From: Liquorilactobacillus ghanensis DSM 18630
Lineage (GTDB): Bacteria > Bacillota > Bacilli > Lactobacillales > Lactobacillaceae
DNA length: 64,000 bases
Reading direction: 5' to 3'
Assembly: GCF_001435235.1 (NCBI RefSeq)
Contig: NZ_AZGB01000027.1
Span: 98,939-162,938, forward strand
Shown here: positions 35,476 to 44,340 of the stretch, one piece after another
How the letters are laid out: every line of letters begins with the position of its first letter
Numbering within the stretch: position 1 is the first letter of the stretch
The notes under the pieces: generated by a model
What the model saw: only the letters and a program-made list of their open reading frames with translations
Told to the model about the DNA's origin: nothing
Database searches by the model: none
Program-made: the position numbers and the translations under genes

Positions 35476-36837
35476 CTACTTAGTGGTTTTTAACTCTTTA
35501 TATTTATTTTCAGGTAATGGATTTTTTCTAAATTGCTGATATAACCAAAAGAAAAGAGCCAATAAAGCAACTAAACCAACAATAGCTAAAATGTTTCCTC
35601 TACCTGACCACCCTAATAAAAATCTCAAATCTGGAGCCTCAATTGAACTCCATGATACTTTTGAACCTTTTGGAACATTTACAGCGTTGGTTTCTTTAGC
35701 AAGTTTTGTAAATATATTTGCAAAATATGTCCCCCCGTAAAGAAATAATGGTTGGTAAATGACTCCTAAAACGAGCATTCTCAGTAAATTTCCACCAGTT
35801 AACAAAAGTCCACCTACACCTATACAATAATTAATTACACCAGCGAGTGGAAGAATTGTATTTCCTGGTAAAATTGCTGAAAACAAAATTGCCACGGGAA
35901 TTAAAACAACCATTGTTACCCATAATTCTGTACTTTGACCAAGAATTGGCCAATCAAGTCCAATAACAAATTCTCTTCCTTTGACATGTTTCTTCATAAA
36001 ATTACTCATCGTTGTTCCAAATGGTGTTAAAGCATCCATAAAGAATTTTGCCATTACAGGGAAAATTGCCATTACTGCACCAGTTGTTACTGCTAAATTC
36101 AAAGCATCGCCTATACTATATCTTCCAGCTAAGGCAAGAATCAATCCAATTAACGCTCCCATGACTACTGGTTCACTTAATACACCAATTTTTCTCTTTA
36201 AAGCGGCAGCATCCCATTGACGATTAAAAATTGGAATGTAATCCATAAGTTTGTTTACCGGTGACATAAGGATTGCTACAAATGTTTCGATATGAGTAAC
36301 TGTTACACCCTCATATCCTAAAATATCTTTAATTTCCAAAGACCACATATCTCCTAATTTAAGCATAATAACTACCTGAACTATTGAAGCAACATACGCC
36401 CAAATTAAATTACCGGAAATTTGATAAACAATATAACCAGTTAACGCTACCCCCCAAACATTCCACATATCAGCATTTAATGTCTTTGTTAATTTAGTAA
36501 GTAACATAATTAAATTAATTACAATCTCAACAACAAAGAACGTAAACGCCAATGGCCAAGCCCAAGTAATTGCTGCAGCACCTGTCCAACCAAAATCAAC
36601 TGCAGGCAGGTTAATTCCTGTATTCTTTGCCAAAGCTTTTGCAGCTGGACTAACGACTTCAGTCAATTTGTTAATTGCCATAGTCATTCCAATAAAACCA
36701 GTTCCTAAATAAAGACCAGACAAAATCGCTTTAGATAGCTTCATACCAAAAATCAAGCCCAAAATTGTAATAAAAATTGGAATAAGTACCTGTGAACCAA
36801 CTCCTAAAATTGCTTGAACAATTGAATTCGATCCCAC
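35476..36837 (-). CDS. PTS galactitol-type EIIC component
   Basis: 453 residues, polytopic. GatC/SgcC-family signs are GLIFGMKLSKAILSGLYLGTGFIGM, split as GMKLSKAI and GLYLGTGFIGM, and GGNLLRMLVLGVI. It forms the sugar channel with the IIB and IIA proteins encoded just upstream. The family takes up galactitol and related polyols; the true substrate is not evident. Confidence 0.9.
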   Translation of the reverse strand: MGSNSIVQAILGVGSQVLIPIFITILGLIFGMKLSKAILSGLYLGTGFIGMTMAINKLTEVVSPAAKALAKNTGINLPAVDFGWTGAAAITWAWPLAFTFFVVEIVINLIMLLTKLTKTLNADMWNVWGVALTGYIVYQISGNLIWAYVASIVQVVIMLKLGDMWSLEIKDILGYEGVTVTHIETFVAILMSPVNKLMDYIPIFNRQWDAAALKRKIGVLSEPVVMGALIGLILALAGRYSIGDALNLAVTTGAVMAIFPVMAKFFMDALTPFGTTMSNFMKKHVKGREFVIGLDWPILGQSTELWVTMVVLIPVAILFSAILPGNTILPLAGVINYCIGVGGLLLTGGNLLRMLVLGVIYQPLFLYGGTYFANIFTKLAKETNAVNVPKGSKVSWSSIEAPDLRFLLGWSGRGNILAIVGLVALLALFFWLYQQFRKNPLPENKYKELKTTK

Positions 36838-36852
36838 TAATCTTCACTCTCC

Positions 36853-37170
36853 TTAATATTTATTAACAATTTCTTCTACTTTTTGATTTGCTTCTTCTTC
36901 TCCCATCCCTGTTAGCCAAGGGAGACCTACCGTACCAAAAACATCATTTTTATCTAATACTTCTTGTAATTCTGCATCTGCAGGTGCAATTCCTACATAA
37001 ATTATGATACTAGGATCATTCTCTACAGTAGACTTTGCCGTTTCAATTGGTTTTGGTATTGCCTTAGCCTTACCATCAAGGCCTTTGTTTGACAGATTAT
37101 CATTAATTTTATTAGCAACTTGTGGACTGGTTGCCACACCTGAACCACAACATACAAGAATTGTCTTCAT
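36853..37170 (-). CDS. PTS EIIB component, galactitol type
   Basis: 105 residues. The phosphocysteine loop is LVCCGSGVATSPQV at the N terminus. The start at 37170 is chosen because the longer frame begins in the GGGAGGAAT ribosome binding site. It accepts phosphate from the EIIA protein and passes it to the sugar in EIIC. Confidence 0.9.
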   Translation of the reverse strand: MKTILVCCGSGVATSPQVANKINDNLSNKGLDGKAKAIPKPIETAKSTVENDPSIIIYVGIAPADAELQEVLDKNDVFGTVGLPWLTGMGEEEANQKVEEIVNKY

Positions 37171-37190
37171 AATAATTCCTCCCATATAAT

Positions 37191-37655
37191 TTAAATGATA
37201 TTTTTAACTAAGAAACTATACATTTCACATTTGGAATCTTGTTTAACAAATTCTTTTACAAAGTTTTCATTTTGAAACGACTGCATTAAGTTCGCCAAAA
37301 GTTTAGGTTGATCTTTACCATTTTTAATTCCAAGAAAAAGAAAGTAATTTGTTTTTAAATCTTTGGAGTCTCCCATTTGTTTAATTTTTAGATTCTTCTT
37401 TGTTTTACCAACAAATATAAATGGTTTGTTAACGTATTTGCTATCCACATGTGGTAAAGCTAATGTAATCATCGGAAATTGTAACCCTGTTGGATATGCA
37501 CTTTCCCTTTTTTCTAAGGATGAAATATACCCTAATCTACTGACCCCCTTTTTATAAGTAATCATACCTACAAAATCAAATAGCTCTTGTTCATCGTTTA
37601 CATCAATCGACAAATCAATTAAATCCTCACAAAACATTTTTGACGTCAACACCAA
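37191..37655 (-). CDS. PTS EIIA component (fructose/mannitol type)
   Basis: 154 residues. The phosphorylated His lies in ITLALPHVDSKYV. TTG start, eight bases after AAAGGAG. First gene of the operon IIA-IIB-IIC-small TM-aldolase, divergent from the DeoR regulator. Confidence 0.88.
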   Translation of the reverse strand: MVLTSKMFCEDLIDLSIDVNDEQELFDFVGMITYKKGVSRLGYISSLEKRESAYPTGLQFPMITLALPHVDSKYVNKPFIFVGKTKKNLKIKQMGDSKDLKTNYFLFLGIKNGKDQPKLLANLMQSFQNENFVKEFVKQDSKCEMYSFLVKNII

Positions 37656-37712
37656 AACAACATCTCCTTTCTATATTTATAATGGATTCTTTTTTGATTA
37701 CGCTTCCATTCT

Positions 37713-37832
37713 ATGTTCGATGTTAAACAAAGTCAAGCATAAAAATACATTTTTTTGTTTTTTATGTTCTACCTTGAACAAAAACAATTTTTATATTATT
37801 ATTAAAAAGGAAATTGATATAGAATGAACATA
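37713..37832. promoter_or_regulatory. Candidate DeoR operators in the divergent promoter region
   Basis: TGTTCTACCTTGAACA at 37765-37780 is an interrupted palindrome (TGTTC ... GAACA). Related half sites TATGTTC (~37711) and GAACATA (~37826) lie on either side. Spacing across the divergent promoters fits a looping repressor. Confidence 0.5.
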
Positions 37833-37861
37833 AATCAATCAAAGGAGGATGGTTTCCAACA

Positions 37862-38632
37862 ATGGGAATAAAAAATAAAAGACTTACTGAAATTAGAAAA
37901 TTAATAGAACAACACGGTTATCTATCCACTGTAAAGATTGCCGAAATATTGAATGTTTCTCCAATGACTATCCGGAGAGACTTAAAAGAATTAGAACAAA
38001 AAAATGAAATAATAAAAATATATGGTGGTGCTCAAAGCAAAAAAAAAATAATTCAAAATGAATTTACAACAGATGAAAAAATGAAACGAAATGTTACAGA
38101 AAAAAAAGAAATAGCTTCCACCCTTAGAAACTTTATTCCTGATAACGTTACTGTTTTTTTAGGTGCTGGTACTACATTATTATTTGCAGCTCCATTTCTT
38201 ATCAATAAAAATATAACTTTCATAACTAACAGTTTGCCTGCATTCTTAGAGCTTAAAAAAAATAATTGTCACATAATTTTGACTGGAGGAGAATTACATC
38301 AAAATACTAGTGAATTTTTAGGAACCTTAGCAGAGCGAGCTTTTGAAGATCTAAATATTGATTACGCTCTTTGTTCAACTAATGGAATAACTAAAAATAA
38401 TGTTACTACTAGCAATGCAGACGAAGGAAGCATCCAAAATGTTGCTATCAATCATTCTAAAAAAAGAATAATTGTAGCTGACCATACCAAGTTTAATCAA
38501 TCCGATATAATAACATTTAAAAAATTAAATGAATTTGATTTTTTAATTACCGATTCTGGAATCAATAATATAGATTTAGAATGTTACTCTAAATATACAA
38601 AAATAATTTATAAAGGAACTGTTGCCAAATGA
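37862..38632 (+). CDS. DeoR-family sugar-phosphate-responsive repressor
   Basis: 256 residues. The DeoR HTH (residues ~6-57) shows GYLSTVKIAEILNVSPMTIRRDL, given here as its two halves GYLSTVKIAEILN and SPMTIRRDL, and the effector domain shows FLGAGTTLLFA and IVADHTKF. AAAGGAGG precedes the ATG. It overlaps the kinase gene by four bases and likely represses both divergent units until a phosphorylated intermediate builds up. Confidence 0.92.
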   Translation: MGIKNKRLTEIRKLIEQHGYLSTVKIAEILNVSPMTIRRDLKELEQKNEIIKIYGGAQSKKKIIQNEFTTDEKMKRNVTEKKEIASTLRNFIPDNVTVFLGAGTTLLFAAPFLINKNITFITNSLPAFLELKKNNCHIILTGGELHQNTSEFLGTLAERAFEDLNIDYALCSTNGITKNNVTTSNADEGSIQNVAINHSKKRIIVADHTKFNQSDIITFKKLNEFDFLITDSGINNIDLECYSKYTKIIYKGTVAK

Positions 38633-39579
38633 TTCTGACAATTACTGTTAATCCATCTGTTGATTATCTTTATAAAACAAAAAAATTTAAAAGCGGAGAT
38701 TTAAATCGTGTTACACTTCAAAAAAAAATGGTTGGAGGAAAGGGTATAAATGCTGCCCGTGTTGCTTCATTACTAGGATCCAATGTAACTACAACTGGCT
38801 TCATTGGGGGAGAAAATGGGAAATACATTCTTGAACAATCAAATTGTGAAATGTTATTCAAATCATCCTTCATTGGCATTAATGAAAACACTAGAAATTG
38901 TTTTACTATAATTGATGATGATGGAGAAAAAACCGAAATTAATGAATACGGTGGTTCTGTCAAAAAAAATAATTATATAGAACTATTAGATCTTATAAAA
39001 TATATAATTAATAATAATAAGATTACCGCTATTTCAATAAATGGTAGTCTTTCTCCAAACATGAAGGATAACAGCTATCAATTATTAATTAACGAAATCA
39101 AAAAAGTTAACGCTGAAATAAAAACAATTCTTGATTCATCTGGAACGGGTCTAATTAATGCACTTGAAGGAGAGAACAAACCTGATTATATTAAACCTAA
39201 CGAAAATGAGCTTTCTGATTTTCTAAACACGGAAGTAACAACTAATCCGCATAAAATTAAAGAGGAAATTCTTAATAGCAAACTTTCGGACATTAATAAT
39301 ATTTTTGTTTCTTTAGGAAACAAGGGAGTTGTTGTCAAACATTATGAAAAATACTTTTATGCACAACTTCCACCTATTAAAGCTGTAAACACTGAAGGTT
39401 CAGGAGATTCAATGGTTGGAGGACTATTAGCATCGTTAGATATGCATGCTGATATTCAAAAACAAATCGCATTTGCTATCTCTGCTGGAACAGCTAATGC
39501 ACTTGAAGAAAAAACAGGATTTATTGGAATTGAAAAATTTAAGTACTTTTTAAAAAAAGTTTCAATAGTACAACTATAA
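38629..39579 (+). CDS. PfkB-family kinase (1-phosphofructokinase / tagatose-6-phosphate kinase-like)
   Basis: 316 residues. N-terminal ITVNPSVDYLY and MVGGKGINAARV, and the catalytic NTEGSGDSMVGG near the C terminus, fit the LacC/FruK branch; the usual GAGD reads GSGD, with the catalytic Asp kept. It would phosphorylate the sugar phosphate delivered by the PTS before aldol cleavage. Coupled to deoR by an ATGA overlap. Strongly AT-rich. Confidence 0.88.
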   Translation: MILTITVNPSVDYLYKTKKFKSGDLNRVTLQKKMVGGKGINAARVASLLGSNVTTTGFIGGENGKYILEQSNCEMLFKSSFIGINENTRNCFTIIDDDGEKTEINEYGGSVKKNNYIELLDLIKYIINNNKITAISINGSLSPNMKDNSYQLLINEIKKVNAEIKTILDSSGTGLINALEGENKPDYIKPNENELSDFLNTEVTTNPHKIKEEILNSKLSDINNIFVSLGNKGVVVKHYEKYFYAQLPPIKAVNTEGSGDSMVGGLLASLDMHADIQKQIAFAISAGTANALEEKTGFIGIEKFKYFLKKVSIVQL

Positions 39580-39717
39580 TGTTTATTAAAATAATTCTCG
39601 AAAAGATCGACTAATTCTCTTTTTGGTGTGAACTGCTAAGATTAGTTAATTCTTTTTTATGTGTTTATCTTACTGTTAACTTACTAATCATACAATTGAT
39701 AGTAAGCAAAATACTTT

Positions 39718-39846
39718 TATTTTAACTTTCAAAAAGTTATTTAATTCAAAGATTGATTTAAATATTGAATCTATCATTTCTATTCGTTTAAAAACTGCCA
39801 AGACCTATCGCAAAAGCCTGCTTAAATAAGCAAAAATGGAACTAAG
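39718..39846 (+). repeat. 129-bp direct repeat, right copy
   Basis: Second copy of the rgg 3' end (three mismatches against 34080-34208). It has no coding start of its own and runs directly into the intact rgg-type terminator. Confidence 0.92.
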
Positions 39847-39878
39847 AAGGACTCGCAAAGAGTTTTCTTAGTTCCATT
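39835..39878. terminator. Intact rgg terminator
   Basis: AATGGAACTAAGAA and TTCTTAGTTCCATT pair over 14 bp, with an inner ACTC / GAGT. The first arm is also present at the left repeat, where the insertion split it. It also ends the convergent map gene. Confidence 0.85.
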
Positions 39879-39904
39879 AATTATGTTATTGAAGATCTAT
39901 TTTA

Positions 39905-40711
39905 CTAAGCTTTTTTAAGCAAAAATTCCTGATCTCCAATCGGATCTTGTGATGTTAAGATTTTGGGACCATCTTCAGTAATGGCTAAGGTATGTTCATA
40001 CTGAGCAGATAAGCTGTGATCAGCTGAAACATAATACTCCCAGCCAGTTTCTGGAACAACTTTAGTTTCCAATCCCCAATCACCACCAGCATTAATCATT
40101 GGTTCAATCGTAATAACCATCCCCGGTCGTAAACGCAACCCATGATGCGCTACTCCATAATGATATATTTCCGGATCTTCATGAACAGACGGCCCAATAC
40201 CATGACCAATCAACTCGCGAACATCGCCCATGTGATTTTGATTTTCAACATAATCTTGAATAGCAGCACCGATATCGCCAACCCGATTTCCAGGTTGGGC
40301 TTGTTTGATTCCTAAATACAATGCTGTATGAGCAACTTGCATTAAATGATCAATTTCCGGAGTAGATTCACCAACTACATAAGTCCAAGCTGAATCACTC
40401 TGATAACCATGCCAATTAACACAAAAGTCAACTTTAACTACATCATGATTTTTTAGTTTTAAGCCCTTACGCGGCGTAGCATGAGCAACTTCTTCGTTAA
40501 TACTGATACAAGTTGCATATTTATAGCCATCAACACCCTTTTCAGATGCTGTTGCATCATGAGCTTGAATAAAATTATCAATTAACTGCTCAATCTCCCA
40601 AGTATCCATGCCAACATATAATTTCGGCTTAAGCATTTGGTGAGCAGCTGCTAAAATTGCGCCTGAATGCGCCATGCCTTCAATTTCACGTTTAGATTTT
40701 AAAGTAAGCAA
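39905..40711 (-). CDS. map: Methionine aminopeptidase, type I
   Basis: Removes the initiator Met from new proteins. Metal ligands are seen in VKVDFCVNWHGYQSDSAWTY (two Asp), GHGIGPSVHEDP (His), ITIEPM (Glu) and QYEHTLAI (Glu). The start is set at a TTG (40711) eight bases after GGGAG, giving the family-typical beginning TLKSKREIEGM; the longer frame to 40792 would overlap the neighbouring glycosylase gene. About 268 residues. Confidence 0.93.
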   Translation of the reverse strand: MLTLKSKREIEGMAHSGAILAAAHQMLKPKLYVGMDTWEIEQLIDNFIQAHDATASEKGVDGYKYATCISINEEVAHATPRKGLKLKNHDVVKVDFCVNWHGYQSDSAWTYVVGESTPEIDHLMQVAHTALYLGIKQAQPGNRVGDIGAAIQDYVENQNHMGDVRELIGHGIGPSVHEDPEIYHYGVAHHGLRLRPGMVITIEPMINAGGDWGLETKVVPETGWEYYVSADHSLSAQYEHTLAITEDGPKILTSQDPIGDQEFLLKKA

Positions 40712-40772
40712 AAAAAGTCTCCCTTGTCTAAATTTAGATTCTCTTTTATTATACTCTTCCTGACAAGCTGCT

Positions 40773-41402
40773 TTATTCTCGCAGCCAACCATGAGTTATT
40801 AAGTTCCAATCTCGTTTGGGCAACTGTGAAACATAAGGATTGCCAGTTACATAATAACGCAGTGGTTTATCCGTCCAAGAGCCACGACGGCTAACCCCGA
40901 TTCGCGGACCACTGCTAACTTGCTGCGGTTGTCGACCGCCAATTAATTCAAGCTCCAAAGCACCAGCATTCAGCATCGTCAAGTTCAACTGTCGATCAGT
41001 AATTCCCAGTGCCTGCGTCAACTTACCCGGACCATTCGTTAAAAGTACCCCAGTTTGCTGCCGATTTTTTGCCATCAATTTTTGCCCAGTAGCTGGTTCC
41101 AATCCACGGAGTAAAATTCCTTGTGGTACTTCTGCTGCTTGAGTAATAAAGTTCAGCATCATCCGACCACGCAAGGAAAAAATATAAATCATCCCTGGTG
41201 GTCCATATAATGCTTCATTAGCCGGACTACGATGTCCTTGATATGCATGGGCTGTTGAATCTTGCTGGCCTAAATAAGCTTCAGTTTCAACGATCCAGCC
41301 GCTTAGATTAGCTTGTGCTGTATGATAAATCAATTTTTTACCCAACAAACTCCGTGCAATCGCTGCGGTCGTCCGACCACTGAAAAATTCTGCTAATTCC
41401 AT
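40773..41402 (-). CDS. mpg: 3-methyladenine DNA glycosylase (AAG/Mpg family)
   Basis: Removes alkylated purines from DNA. About 209 residues with ARSLLGKKLIYH, IVETEAYLGQQDSTAHAYQG, GMIYIFSLRGRMMLN and SSGPRIGVSRRG, all characteristic of the eukaryote-like AAG family. The start at 41402 is chosen for GGTGAG upstream. Confidence 0.92.
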   Translation of the reverse strand: MELAEFFSGRTTAAIARSLLGKKLIYHTAQANLSGWIVETEAYLGQQDSTAHAYQGHRSPANEALYGPPGMIYIFSLRGRMMLNFITQAAEVPQGILLRGLEPATGQKLMAKNRQQTGVLLTNGPGKLTQALGITDRQLNLTMLNAGALELELIGGRQPQQVSSGPRIGVSRRGSWTDKPLRYYVTGNPYVSQLPKRDWNLITHGWLRE

Positions 41403-41428
41403 TGTTCTCACCACAAATATTAATCATT

Positions 41429-43411
41429 TTATTCAGCAGATAAAGCATCAATTGGATTTAAGCGCGACGCTTTGCGAGCCGGCAGCAAGGCCGCAATAAA
41501 GGCAATGACCATCGCTGCAACAAAAGCAAAAATTACGTTGCTTAAATTCATTTGTACAATATTGTATTTAATCAAACCATACAGCGCATGATTCAAGATT
41601 CCACCAGCTGCCCAAGCAATCACCAATCCTAAAATAGCAGCAAAGAATCCCAACAACAGTGACTCCGATGTAAATAACCGCCGAATATCTTTACGGCGTT
41701 CTCCTAATGCCCGCAAAATCCCGATTTCCTTCGTCCGTTCAGCAACTGACATGTACATCGTTACGATAATCATCAACGCTGAAACTAACAATGAGATCCC
41801 GGCAATTGCTGCTAGGACAGTTGATGCTAAGCTAACATAGCGATTAACGGTCTTCAATAAACTACCAATCGTGATGACTGCAAAATCATACTTGCCGTCA
41901 GTTTTCAAATGACGCATTTTTTTGGCTGCCGCTTCAACCTGATCCATACTATTTACCTTAACACTTAAAAAGTTAGGAGATGTCATAGCCTTAGCCTTTT
42001 GCAGACTTGTTTTAATTGAAGCATAGTTTGCCAGCATCATTGTCCCAGCTTTTTTACCATCAATAATTCCAGAAATTTTATAGCTACCGCTAGCCTGAAC
42101 CGGTTGACTGGCACTTGTCAGCCAATTGTAGTTCAGTTGAACTTTTTTACCGATCATCTTTTTAGCAGATATATTACCGAAAAGCTGCTCACCCATTGAT
42201 CGATCAAGTACGATCTCACCTTGATGCGGCCAACTGCCTTGTTTTAAAACATTGCTTGTATAAGCCGCAGTGTAAGTTTGCAAAGTACTGCCAGTTGCTT
42301 TTTTATTACCTACATTCAAAGTGTAGTTGCTTAACTGATACCCTGTCTGAACCTTAGTAACATGCTTAATTTTTTTCAGTTTATTGACCTGTTTTTGTGT
42401 AATTGTACGTTGTGTTGGATCATTACTGGCTTGCTGCACGCTTGCCTGTGCTTTTTGTTCAGATAAATACTTGCCCGCAGGATTATTGGTAATTGTCACC
42501 ACTTGCGGATTAGCTAATGAATCGATCTGATCTTGAATATAAGAATTAACCCCATTACCTAAGCCAGAAAATAATAGTACGGCAAAAATTCCAATCGCAG
42601 TTCCTAAAACAATCAGCGAATTTTGTTGAAAATGATAAAACAAGTGTTTAAAAGCATTTTGATAGCTGGCCATAGCTGTCAAAGTTCGTGATTCAAATTC
42701 TACTTTTCTTTCCGGTACCGGATACGCCGCGCGCAATCGCCGATCACTGTCAATTACCCCATCTTCCATATGAACAACTCGCGTTCCATGACTGGCAACT
42801 TCTTGTGAATGCGTTACAGCAATCACTAAGCGGCCGTCCGCAGCAATCTGCTTTAATAATTCTAAAACTTCTTGCGTATTTTTTGAATCCAGCGCCCCAG
42901 TAGGTTCATCCGCCAAAATAATTTGTGGATCACTAGCCAATGCACGAGCAATTGCTACCCGCTGCTTTTGACCACCGGATAATTGGTTTGGATGCTTCTT
43001 TAATTGATCACCCAAGCCGACTTGATGTAATAGCTGTTTAGCGCGCTCCAAACGCTGCTGCCGATTTAGAGTAGTCATCTCTAACGAAATCAAAACATTC
43101 TCTAAAACTGTCAAATGGCTGATTAAATTATACGATTGGTAAATGTAGCCAATCCGAGCCCGCCGATAATCATCAACCTGTTTTTCCTGCGTATGATCCA
43201 ACTTCTGTCCATCTACCAAAAGGTCACCTGAAAATTCACGGTCAAGCCCGCCGATAATGTTCATCAGTGTTGATTTGCCACCGCCAGATTCACCTAGAAT
43301 TGAAACAAATTCACCCTTTTCAAATCCTAAACTAATTCCCTTGAGTACCGGCAGTTCTTCCTTACCTAGAAAATAGGATTTATGAATATCGATCAGCTCT
43401 AAAAATGCCAT
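41429..43411 (-). CDS. MacB-type ABC transporter (fused ATPase-permease)
   Basis: 660 residues. The ATPase occupies residues ~1-220 with Walker A GESGGGKST, signature LSGGQKQRVAIARAL and Walker B IILADEPTGALDS. A first transmembrane helix near 265 is followed by an extracytoplasmic domain (~285-520) and three helices at the C terminus around the FtsX domain (ERTKEIGILRALGERRKDI). Such proteins act in antimicrobial peptide resistance or lipoprotein handling without pumping through the bilayer directly. No two-component genes adjoin. AAGGAG precedes the ATG. Confidence 0.92.
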   Translation of the reverse strand: MAFLELIDIHKSYFLGKEELPVLKGISLGFEKGEFVSILGESGGGKSTLMNIIGGLDREFSGDLLVDGQKLDHTQEKQVDDYRRARIGYIYQSYNLISHLTVLENVLISLEMTTLNRQQRLERAKQLLHQVGLGDQLKKHPNQLSGGQKQRVAIARALASDPQIILADEPTGALDSKNTQEVLELLKQIAADGRLVIAVTHSQEVASHGTRVVHMEDGVIDSDRRLRAAYPVPERKVEFESRTLTAMASYQNAFKHLFYHFQQNSLIVLGTAIGIFAVLLFSGLGNGVNSYIQDQIDSLANPQVVTITNNPAGKYLSEQKAQASVQQASNDPTQRTITQKQVNKLKKIKHVTKVQTGYQLSNYTLNVGNKKATGSTLQTYTAAYTSNVLKQGSWPHQGEIVLDRSMGEQLFGNISAKKMIGKKVQLNYNWLTSASQPVQASGSYKISGIIDGKKAGTMMLANYASIKTSLQKAKAMTSPNFLSVKVNSMDQVEAAAKKMRHLKTDGKYDFAVITIGSLLKTVNRYVSLASTVLAAIAGISLLVSALMIIVTMYMSVAERTKEIGILRALGERRKDIRRLFTSESLLLGFFAAILGLVIAWAAGGILNHALYGLIKYNIVQMNLSNVIFAFVAAMVIAFIAALLPARKASRLNPIDALSAE

Positions 43412-43574
43412 TGATTTCTCCTTTTTATTGCAGTTATCTCTGTCTTCATTAATAAATTAAAAACATTTTCATTATAGCATATATTAGTCATCTTCTATAT
43501 TGATAAGCTGGTAGTTTGCCAACGAATATTCTTACAAAAATTCCTACTTATACTTACTAAATTACTAGATGGTG

Positions 43575-43580
43575 TATAAT
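43575..43580 (+). promoter_or_regulatory. -10 box of the efp promoter
   Basis: TATAAT 45 bases before the leader ORF start. No good -35 hexamer is seen at 17 bases, so the promoter may depend on the -10 region. Transcription from here would include the 18-codon ORF. Confidence 0.6.
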
Positions 43581-43622
43581 AGAATTATTGACTTTAATTT
43601 CTTAAAGGAACGGTGAATAATA

Positions 43623-43679
43623 ATGCTTCATTTTGGATTTGCTTTACCGCTGCCACCGCCGATTGACGTTATCAATTAA
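43623..43679 (+). CDS. Polyproline leader ORF upstream of efp
   Basis: An 18-codon ORF encodes MLHFGFALPLPPPIDVIN. Codons 9-13 read Pro-Leu-Pro-Pro-Pro (CCG CTG CCA CCG CCG). GGTGA lies six bases before the ATG. The stop is 39 bases before the efp start. Ribosomes stall on Pro-Pro-Pro unless EF-P is present, so a PPP ORF directly in front of efp would report EF-P activity. TGCTTCA at its start (43624-43630) is complementary to TGAAGCA at the efp start (43724-43730), and CGGTG of its ribosome binding site to CACCG in the proline codons, so translation could alter RNA folding. The regulatory role is inferred. Confidence 0.72.
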   Translation: MLHFGFALPLPPPIDVIN

Positions 43680-43718
43680 ATTGACCGTAGTCGACTAAAA
43701 ACAAAGGAGCGTATTAAA

Positions 43719-44279
43719 ATGATTGAAGCAATAGATTTAAAGTCTGGTATGATTTTCAAAAAAGACAACAAGCTGATCCGGGTATTGGAAACTAATCATC
43801 ACAAACCCGGAAAAGGCAATACCGTCATGCAAATGAAATTAAATGATGTTCTTTCAGGTTCCATCGTTCAAACAACTATGCGACCAACTGAAAAAGTTGA
43901 ACTCGCAATTGTTGACAAGAAAAAAGCACAGTATTTATATCGCCAAGATGGAATTGTTTATTTTATGGATTTGGAAACTTATGACCAGTATGAATTAGCA
44001 GCTGATGCTATTAGTAAAGAGAGTAAATATTTATTACCTAATATGGAAGTTCAACTAAACTTTTGCGATAATAAATTAATTGGAGTTGATTTACCAACAA
44101 CAGTCGATCTAAAAGTCACAGAAACAGAACCAAATATTAAAGGAGCAACTGCTGCTAACGGTGGCAAACCAGCCACCATGGAAACCGGCTTAGTTGTTAC
44201 TGTTCCAGATTTCATTGAAAAAGGTGACATCTTAACGATTAATACGGCTAACGGTGAATACAAACAGCGAGCTAACTAA
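43719..44279 (+). CDS. efp: Translation elongation factor P
   Basis: 186 residues with KOW-like domain 1 and two OB domains. The tip loop HKPGKGN places Lys32 at the position that is modified in Bacillus EF-P. C-terminal ETGLVVTVPDFIEKGDILTINTANGEY carries the family signature. EF-P binds between the P and E sites and relieves stalling at consecutive prolines. AAAGGAG precedes the ATG. No epmA/epmB or earP-type modification genes lie in the window. Confidence 0.97.
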   Translation: MIEAIDLKSGMIFKKDNKLIRVLETNHHKPGKGNTVMQMKLNDVLSGSIVQTTMRPTEKVELAIVDKKKAQYLYRQDGIVYFMDLETYDQYELAADAISKESKYLLPNMEVQLNFCDNKLIGVDLPTTVDLKVTETEPNIKGATAANGGKPATMETGLVVTVPDFIEKGDILTINTANGEYKQRAN

Positions 44280-44305
44280 GTTTCATACTGCTGTAAGCTG
44301 TAAAA

Positions 44306-44334
44306 TAGACATTAGGTGTCTAATATGTTATGAT
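44306..44334 (+). promoter_or_regulatory. Promoter between efp and the next gene
   Basis: TAGACA (44306-44311), 17-base spacer, TATGAT (44329-44334). TAGACA also forms a hairpin with TGTCTA six bases on. Start near 44341. Confidence 0.65.
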
Positions 44335-44340
44335 TGTAAT

